This document shows, piece by piece, positions 58,174-64,000 of a stretch of 64,000 nucleotides of DNA. Position 1 is the first letter of the stretch, and every line of letters begins with the position of its first letter. Below the pieces are notes generated by a model, which worked only from the letters and a program-made list of their open reading frames with translations, was not told the origin of the DNA and did no database searches. A program made the position numbers and the translations under genes. Source of the stretch: Mucilaginibacter aquaedulcis (lineage in GTDB: Bacteria > Bacteroidota > Bacteroidia > Sphingobacteriales > Sphingobacteriaceae); assembly GCF_030409325.1 (NCBI RefSeq), contig NZ_JAUFPR010000002.1:2480001-2544000 (forward strand), given 5' to 3'.

Positions 58174-58327
58174 GACTCACCCGGTCTACGCTACGCTGGA
58201 CCACCCTCTCTTCGCCTGCGGCGGAAAGAGGGTAGGAAAATGGATAAAGAGCGAAAGAAAAAATTCCCGTCCCTCTTTCCAGCCAAGCTGAAGAGAGGGG
58301 TGACAAGCGTAGCGATGTCGGGGTGAG
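58174..58327. repeat. Dispersed palindromic repeat, family R2 copy 2
   Basis: Shares GACTCACCCGG start, CACCCTCTC, GCGTAGCGATGTCGGGGTGAG end and the preceding TGGCATA word with 2173-2301. The middle differs (CCGTCCCTCTTTCCAGCC) but pairs the same way. The 522-bp gap 57903-58424 is almost wholly repeats. Confidence 0.75.
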
Positions 58328-58424
58328 AGTTTTCAAAACTTCGTAAGTTTTCCTTTATTTTAAGACTCCCCTCCTACAACCAAATCTGTTTATATTTACG
58401 GCCGCTTACCCGGGCTTATTTTAT

Positions 58425-60095
58425 ATGGATCAACCGAACACCACTAACCAAACCAAATGGCTTTACCTTTTTATAGGCCTGGCCGTTGTATTAAATTTTA
58501 GTGGCTTGTTCATCACCATTATCGGGCCCGACGGCAATTTATACGCCACCATCGCCAAAACCATGGTACAGCGTAATAACTACGCCAATCTGTACGCCTG
58601 GGGTAATGACTGGCTCGATAAGCCACATTTTCCGTTTTGGGTTACGGCCCTGTTCTTCAAATGCTTCGGCTTTAGTACATGGGCATATAAGCTGCCGGGT
58701 ATTTTGTTTGTGATGATGGGCGCAGCATATACCTACCGCTTTGCCAAAGCCTTGTACAACAAACAAATAGCATTATGGGCGGTGCTGATACTGCTCACCT
58801 CGCAGCATATCATCCTCTCCAACAACGATGTACGTGCCGAGCCTTATTTAACCGGGCTCATCATAGCGGCGGTTTACTGTTTTTATAAAGCTTATACCAG
58901 CAATAAACTGGGGCAATTGGTACTGGCCTGCCTGTTTACCGCCTGCGCAGTGATGACCAAAGGCATGTTTGCCCTCATCACCATTGGTGGTGCTATTGTA
59001 GGGCACCTGATTATCACCCGGCAATGGAAACAACTTTTTCACTGGCGATGGCTGCTCGCTATGGTATTGGTACTGTTGTTTATTATACCCGAGATCTGGT
59101 GCCTGTATCGCCAGTTTGATATTCACCCCGAAAAAATAGTGTTTGGCCGTACAGGAGTATCGGGCATCAAGTTCTTTTTTTGGGATAGCCAGTTTGGGCG
59201 TTTTTTTAATACCGGACCAATTAAAGGGCACGGCGATCCTTCCTTTTTTGTGCATACCACGCTTTGGGCATTTTTACCCTGGTCGCTGTTATTATTCGCC
59301 GCGATATTTCAGTTCATCAAAAAAGGGATAAAAAATGTACAGGCGCAGGAGTGGTATTGCCTTTGCGGATCGATGATCACCTTCCTGTTATTCTCGGCAT
59401 CCAAGTTTCAGTTGCCACATTACATCGTGATCGTGTTCCCGTTTTTTGCCATTATTACCGCGCAATACCTTTTTCATTTAACATCGGCCAAAAGCATCAA
59501 GGCTGTGCGGATTACCCAAACGGTTGTAATTGTGCTGATGCTGCTTGTGATAGCAGTACTTCAATATTTTTACCGGCCCGAAACTTTTGGCTGGCTACCC
59601 TGCATTATCATTTTTGCTTTGTTTATTGCCCTGGTATTTGTACCGGCCAAAATAGCTGCAGGTATGCAGCAAACCATTGTGCGCACCTTGCTGGCGGCAT
59701 TTATTGTAAACGTTTACCTTAACTTGTGCTTTTACCCATCGCTACTGCATTACCAGTCGGGCAGTGAGGCGGCCATTTGGCTCAACAAAAACAACCCGCA
59801 AAAGCTGCCGGTTTTTATTGATGATGGCATGTTTCATGATGATGCGATATTTTACCTTGATGAACCACTAACCGAGCTTAAGCCCGATGCAAAAGGTGTT
59901 ATAACCGGCCCTTCAATATTATATGCCAATACCGGCGTTATTAATGATTACAAAGCGCATGGCTGGAGTTTTACAGTGCTCAAAACCTTTAAACGCTACC
60001 CGGTAACCCGACTTAAACCCGCGTTTTTAAACCATAATACCCGCGATAAGGAGCTTTCAGAAACACAGGTAGTGCTGTTGGAGCCGGTTAAGTAA
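58425..60095 (+). CDS. GT39-like (ArnT/PMT-type) membrane glycosyltransferase
   Basis: A 556-aa polytopic protein (about 11-12 TM helices) of the dolichyl/undecaprenyl-phosphosugar-dependent glycosyltransferase fold. The first periplasmic loop has GPDGNLYATIAKTM, where family members keep an acidic catalytic residue, and DWLDKPHFPFWVTALFFKCF, which fits the ArnT/PMT KPP-type motif; NNDVRAEPYLTGL is the conserved second-helix region. The C-terminal 100 residues form a soluble periplasmic domain. It should transfer a lipid-linked sugar to lipid A, protein or glycan; acceptor unknown. Confidence 0.8.
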   Translation: MDQPNTTNQTKWLYLFIGLAVVLNFSGLFITIIGPDGNLYATIAKTMVQRNNYANLYAWGNDWLDKPHFPFWVTALFFKCFGFSTWAYKLPGILFVMMGAAYTYRFAKALYNKQIALWAVLILLTSQHIILSNNDVRAEPYLTGLIIAAVYCFYKAYTSNKLGQLVLACLFTACAVMTKGMFALITIGGAIVGHLIITRQWKQLFHWRWLLAMVLVLLFIIPEIWCLYRQFDIHPEKIVFGRTGVSGIKFFFWDSQFGRFFNTGPIKGHGDPSFFVHTTLWAFLPWSLLLFAAIFQFIKKGIKNVQAQEWYCLCGSMITFLLFSASKFQLPHYIVIVFPFFAIITAQYLFHLTSAKSIKAVRITQTVVIVLMLLVIAVLQYFYRPETFGWLPCIIIFALFIALVFVPAKIAAGMQQTIVRTLLAAFIVNVYLNLCFYPSLLHYQSGSEAAIWLNKNNPQKLPVFIDDGMFHDDAIFYLDEPLTELKPDAKGVITGPSILYANTGVINDYKAHGWSFTVLKTFKRYPVTRLKPAFLNHNTRDKELSETQVVLLEPVK

Positions 60096-60122
60096 CAGGT
60101 AAGATAGAATCGCAAAGTCGAT

Positions 60123-62531
60123 TTACTCAGATCGTAAACTTTTAACCGGGCTATCCAGTGCCGCTTTAATGGTTTGCAAAGCAATTAACACGGCAGTAAC
60201 CAGGGTAAGCATTCCTATAGCCATCATGAATGGGTTTAGGTTGATCACTATTTTGTAGGCATAATCATTAAGCCAGTTATGCATAATGAGATAAGCCACC
60301 GGACAGGCAATCAGCCCCGCAATAAGCACAACACCCAAAAACTCCTTCATAAACAAACTGATGATGCCCGCTACCGACGAACCCAGTACCTTGCGGATAC
60401 CTATCTCTTTGGTGCGTTTTTGAATGCTTAAGGATATGAGGCCCAATACGCCCAGCAATACAATAACAATGGCCAGTGCAGTTGCAATATAAGATGCCTG
60501 TTTCAGCTGAATTTCGTTCTGATAAACCTTTTTCAGGGCATCGTCAACAAAACTGTATTCAAAAGGTGCCCCGGGCATCAGCTCGGCCCATTTTTTCCGG
60601 AGAGCCTGCAAATCGTTCTGCATGTTGCCGGGCTTAATACGGATTGAAAAAAAGCGATAAAAGGTAGTATAGTTAACGTTATAAAACACCATAGGCTGTA
60701 TCAGCCCGCGCATTGATCCGAAATGAAAATCGGCCGTAACACCACAAATAGTAAAAGGGATGCTAACACCAGGTATCATGATATTTTGCCCTATGGCATT
60801 TTCGGAGGCAGCAAAACCTAAGGCTTTAGCAGCGGTTTCGTTGATAACCACCTTTGCGGTATCTGCTATCATAAAAACCGGTTTAAAAAACGTTCCGGCT
60901 TTCACCGGGATATGATAAGTGGAAGCATACTGATTATCGGCCGCCATGTTTTGCGAGGTTATAGCTTGGGCCGGATTACTCCCCTGCCTGTATATTGGCG
61001 AGTTGCCTCCGTTACTGCCGTCTGGAATTTCCCATGACAAGGATACGTTTTGCACCTGCGGCATTTGGGCCAGCTGCTGCCTGATGGCCTGCATTTTTTG
61101 CACCCCTTTTACCGACCAATCACGCGGTACCTGGGCATAAACCACATAATCGCGGTTATAGCCCAGATCTTTATCAAAAAACAGGCTGATCTGTTTAGAT
61201 ATGATGATGGCCCCTATAAATACAATAGCCGCTGTACCAAACTGAAAGGCCACCAGCACCCTGCGAAACAGCACGCTCTCCTTAACCGAACTCAATTTCC
61301 CCTTTAAAGAATCAACAGATTTTAAGGCTGATAATACCAGCGCCGGGTAAATGCCCGCCAATACCCCTACCAGCAGTGCAAACAAGAACGGAACAGGTAT
61401 AAAATAAACCGGGAAGCTGAAAAGCCCCGTAATATCCTTACCCAGCACCTGGCTAAAATATGGCCGGGCAATTAAAAATATAACCAGTGCCAGCACAGTT
61501 GCTATTATCACCAATAAAACCGACTCGGTTAAAAATTGCCATATCAGTTGCTTGCGCAGGCCGCCCAAAACCTTGCGTATCCCCATCTCCTTCATGCGGC
61601 CAGATGAACGGCCGATACAGATATTCACAAAATTGATAACCGCCATCAGCAAAATAAACAAGGCGGTACAGCTTAGGGTATACAACATTTTTTTTACCAG
61701 GCCCCCATCAGCAATGAGGTTATAATCATGCAATGCAACCAACCTGGTGGTAACATTCTTGCTGATCTGTTCGGGAGCGTTTTTAAGTGTAAGCTCTTTG
61801 ATGGGCTGTTCCAGGTTTTTAGCGGTAACACCTTTTTGCAGTTCTATATAATTAACAATATTCGTATTGTTCCAGCCCTCAAGGTTACGTTTAAAGAATT
61901 TAGCGGAGGCTGCCGTAAAAAAGAAGCCAGAATTAATATTGGAGTTCAAATTTGTTACCGAATTGCGCGGTGTAGCATCCAACACACCGGTAATTAAAAA
62001 ATCGTGCTTTTCGCCGCCAAAACTTTCAAAGTTGAGCGTTTTCCCCACTACATCTGTACGTCCGAAATATTTTTTGGCCATGGCGCTTGTTAACACTACC
62101 GAAAAAGGATCATTCAGCGCCGTGCTGGCATCGCCCTGTAACAGCTTAAAGCCGTACATTTTAAGTAAGGTGCTGTCGCCCAGTTGCAGGCTTTCCCTAA
62201 AATGCATATCACCTAACGATACATTGGTGGTAACCGCGTCAAAATGGTAATAATTGGCTAGCAGGTGCGGGTAATTATCTTTCAGCGCTTTGGGAAGTTG
62301 TGCTATGGTACCAATCTCATTACCAAGGTTAGCGTCGGTCCATTTACTTAGTAAAATATACTGATTTTCTGAATTTTTAAGCTGGTGGTTCACTCGCAGC
62401 TCATCCCACACATAGGCGCCAATAAGTAGTGTAAAAGCAATCCCTATTGATAAACCAAAAATATTAATGAGCGAAAAAACCTTATTTTTCCAGAGGGTTC
62501 GCCAGGCAAGTTTAAAGTAATTTTTCAGCAT
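60123..62531 (-). CDS. MacB/FtsX-type ABC permease
   Basis: An 802-aa inner-membrane permease with eight predicted TM helices. First TM plus MacB-type periplasmic domain (MLKNYFKLAWRTLWKNKVFS, LINIFGLSIGIAFTLL), first FtsX domain (about 285-430, RSSGRMKEMGIRKVLGGLRK), a second periplasmic domain, and a second FtsX domain (RTKEIGIRKVLGSSVAGIIS, then LVTAVLIALQ). This duplicated form is common in Bacteroidota, usually paired with a separate MacB ATPase, which is absent here. Likely mechanotransmission of ATP energy to a periplasmic partner in export or stress defence. Confidence 0.88.
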   Translation of the reverse strand: MLKNYFKLAWRTLWKNKVFSLINIFGLSIGIAFTLLIGAYVWDELRVNHQLKNSENQYILLSKWTDANLGNEIGTIAQLPKALKDNYPHLLANYYHFDAVTTNVSLGDMHFRESLQLGDSTLLKMYGFKLLQGDASTALNDPFSVVLTSAMAKKYFGRTDVVGKTLNFESFGGEKHDFLITGVLDATPRNSVTNLNSNINSGFFFTAASAKFFKRNLEGWNNTNIVNYIELQKGVTAKNLEQPIKELTLKNAPEQISKNVTTRLVALHDYNLIADGGLVKKMLYTLSCTALFILLMAVINFVNICIGRSSGRMKEMGIRKVLGGLRKQLIWQFLTESVLLVIIATVLALVIFLIARPYFSQVLGKDITGLFSFPVYFIPVPFLFALLVGVLAGIYPALVLSALKSVDSLKGKLSSVKESVLFRRVLVAFQFGTAAIVFIGAIIISKQISLFFDKDLGYNRDYVVYAQVPRDWSVKGVQKMQAIRQQLAQMPQVQNVSLSWEIPDGSNGGNSPIYRQGSNPAQAITSQNMAADNQYASTYHIPVKAGTFFKPVFMIADTAKVVINETAAKALGFAASENAIGQNIMIPGVSIPFTICGVTADFHFGSMRGLIQPMVFYNVNYTTFYRFFSIRIKPGNMQNDLQALRKKWAELMPGAPFEYSFVDDALKKVYQNEIQLKQASYIATALAIVIVLLGVLGLISLSIQKRTKEIGIRKVLGSSVAGIISLFMKEFLGVVLIAGLIACPVAYLIMHNWLNDYAYKIVINLNPFMMAIGMLTLVTAVLIALQTIKAALDSPVKSLRSE

Positions 62532-63005
62532 AGGTTTTATTTTAAGTACTTATTGGTAAGGCCAATATCAATATAAAGTACGTTAACATTTTTGATATTC
62601 AATATGTCGCCCTGCTCTAATTAACAAACTTTAACAAAAGCAGGTTGGGTCTATTTCAGTAAGCCTTTAAGGAGCTAATTTTAATGATGTTGTTTTTCTA
62701 TAAACAAGATACCTCAACCTAATTTTTCGTAAATTTGTATTAACCAAATAGCCCGGCCATCCTAAAGGAGAGCCGGGCTATTTGATTAAAAGAGCAAAAA
62801 GATCACCAGGATCACCAAATCCAAAACAACATATTAATAATCAGAACATTAACACTTTTTAAAGCTCAAAAAAGCTACCAAATCCGGTAAAAAACAAAGC
62901 AAAAGCTGTTAAAAAGCCCAAAAACGCATAATTTCTGAAGTTTTTCTGCCTTTTTTTGATCGATTTTATGTTAAAATAAAATTTTAAAAAGTAGGGATAT
63001 AACAA
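62532..63005. other. 474-bp AT-rich gap
   Basis: Apart from the hairpin at 62746-62783 and a TAAATTTG box 15 bp before it, nothing is recognised. No frame of more than 30 codons with family features is seen. Confidence 0.5.
62746..62783. terminator. Strong orphan hairpin
   Basis: AAATAGCCCGGC and GCCGGGCTATTT, a 12-bp perfect stem with a 14-nt loop, 223 bp past the esterase stop. A TAAATTTG box at 62730-62737 on the plus strand lies just upstream, so it could instead be part of a short plus-strand RNA. Confidence 0.5.
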
Positions 63006-63896
63006 TTAATGCAGCACTTTGGGGCGCTCCGTTTTTACGGGATTTAAATAATTATTATCAGCCAGCCAATCGGCCATCCGTTGCGGCCACGAATGGATAG
63101 ATTGCAGCTTTGACCGGTTACCCATATTAAACCCATGGCTGCCCTGGGTATACAGATGCAGCTCTACCGGAATTTTGGCGGCCCGGTACCTATCCAGCAA
63201 TTTCACTACAGATGGCGAACAACAGACATCATCATTGGCAGCCAGCAAAAAGGCGGGCGGCGCATCGGCAGGGAGCACATCAGGTATATACAGCGGACCA
63301 GGATATATCTGTATCACAAAGTTAGGGTGGGCATTTAGCCTGTCGATAGGGTCAGGAGCACTGGCATCACCCATGCCCTGGCCATAGGCCACCATATCAA
63401 CCACCTCGCCCCCTGCCGAGAAGCCCATCATACCTATGCGGTTGATATCCAGGCCATATTCGGCAGCCTTGCTGCGCACCAGGCGCATGGCTCGGTAGCC
63501 ATCCTGTTTGGCATGCACATCAATTTTATACGGCGAAAGCGTATCGCGCCCGAGGCGGTATTTAAGTACAAAAACGGTAATACCCAGGTCGCTTAAATAT
63601 TTGGCAGGATCAATACCCTCGGCGGTGTAAACCAGCAAACGGTGCCCCCCACCCGGGCATACTACTATGGCTGCCCCATTGGCCTTACCGGCAGGTGGGG
63701 TAAATACCGTGAGTGAAGGATTGTGGATGTTTTTAACCCAGTAATCTTTAGCCTGCTCAGGCTCATTACGGCGATTTTCAAAGCCCGGAGCTCCATTGGG
63801 CCAAAGTGGTATTACAGTAGGTTTATCCTGCGCCATAGCCCAAATTGGCAGGGCAATTAGCAGCAGGCATAGGTAATTGGATAGTTTTGTTTGCAT
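63006..63896 (-). CDS. Exported alpha/beta-hydrolase (esterase/lipase-type)
   Basis: A 296-aa secreted esterase of the BD-FAE/acetyl-esterase group: signal peptide (IWAMA-Q), oxyanion region VVCPGGGHRLLVYTAEG, nucleophile elbow GFSAGGEV (Ser), Asp in LLAANDDVCCSP and His in QGSHGFN. Such enzymes remove acetyl, feruloyl or related acyl groups from polysaccharides. It opens with VIPLWPNGAPG, a motif typical of this clade. Nothing in the neighbourhood shows the substrate. Confidence 0.85.
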   Translation of the reverse strand: MQTKLSNYLCLLLIALPIWAMAQDKPTVIPLWPNGAPGFENRRNEPEQAKDYWVKNIHNPSLTVFTPPAGKANGAAIVVCPGGGHRLLVYTAEGIDPAKYLSDLGITVFVLKYRLGRDTLSPYKIDVHAKQDGYRAMRLVRSKAAEYGLDINRIGMMGFSAGGEVVDMVAYGQGMGDASAPDPIDRLNAHPNFVIQIYPGPLYIPDVLPADAPPAFLLAANDDVCCSPSVVKLLDRYRAAKIPVELHLYTQGSHGFNMGNRSKLQSIHSWPQRMADWLADNNYLNPVKTERPKVLH

Positions 63897-64000
63897 AAAG
63901 TAAATATAGCTTAACAGGCGCCTTTTTGTAGTTATGTGCGTAAACTTTTACTTAATTTAATGGTTTAATAATTAGGCCAGTAGCCTTTGGCTACGGTCAA

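Noticed and set aside
1..64000. tRNA, rRNA, riboswitch or transposase genes
   Set aside because: Gaps were read on both strands; no cloverleaf, conserved rRNA sequence, known riboswitch core or transposase motif was found.

Overview
The window looks like a chromosomal segment of a Bacteroidota bacterium of the Sphingobacteriaceae, most like Mucilaginibacter (inference). The signs are a SusC/SusD pair, TAnnTTTG-type -7 promoter boxes, no recognisable Shine-Dalgarno sites, typical Bacteroidota r-protein variants, and dispersed palindromic repeats of the kind common in this family. I saw no tRNA, rRNA, CRISPR array, prophage or transposase gene.

Layout. 1-4.7 kb: a 5'-truncated M42 aminopeptidase, a sugar-phosphate nucleotidyltransferase and a GH31 alpha-glucosidase. 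4.9-6.8 kb: dnaK with a possible sigma54-type promoter. 7.9-23.2 kb: one long minus-strand transcription unit running rplC to rplQ (29 genes, with secY, map, infA and rpoA), starting from its own promoter and short leader. rpsJ, usually directly upstream of rplC, is absent. 23.6-32.3 kb: accessory genes on both strands (ATP-grasp enzyme, a fungal-type prephenate dehydrogenase, Nudix, PspC and LiaF-like envelope-stress proteins, an SDR). 32.3-33.3 kb: a 1 kb gap with stacked terminator-like hairpins and a possible 33-aa membrane peptide. 33.3-38.6 kb: an MlaE/MlaF ABC pair, an RNA methyltransferase, a D-aminoacylase and an unknown lipoprotein.

38.7-57.9 kb is a phosphorus-scavenging region. 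It holds a metallophosphoesterase, a glycerophosphodiesterase, two alkaline-phosphatase-superfamily enzymes, a SusC/SusD outer-membrane importer, a PhnZ-type diiron C-P oxygenase with all its ligand residues, an XRE-cupin regulator, a PhnX-like phosphonatase, a DUF5690 carrier, a TIGR03364-type flavin amine oxidase and a phosphocholine-type phospholipase C. A 16-base element overlapping the promoters of both the susCD unit and the phosphonatase unit (a perfect 12-5-12 palindrome at the latter) ties them into one probable regulon. The model is outer-membrane uptake of an aminophosphonate or lipid headgroup, then C-P cleavage by two routes: oxidase plus phosphonatase, or PhnZ. 58.4-63.9 kb holds a GT39-type glycosyltransferase, an FtsX/MacB-like permease and an esterase.

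The most unusual pattern in the window is non-coding. At least eleven sites, four of them inside the r-protein operon, carry short arrays of degenerate 7-bp (sometimes 8-bp) words, many folded as long inverted repeats. Word sequence differs between sites but the period and the fixed-core/variable-spacer design are the same. They resemble the heptanucleotide STRR arrays of cyanobacteria and, as far as I know, are not a described class here.
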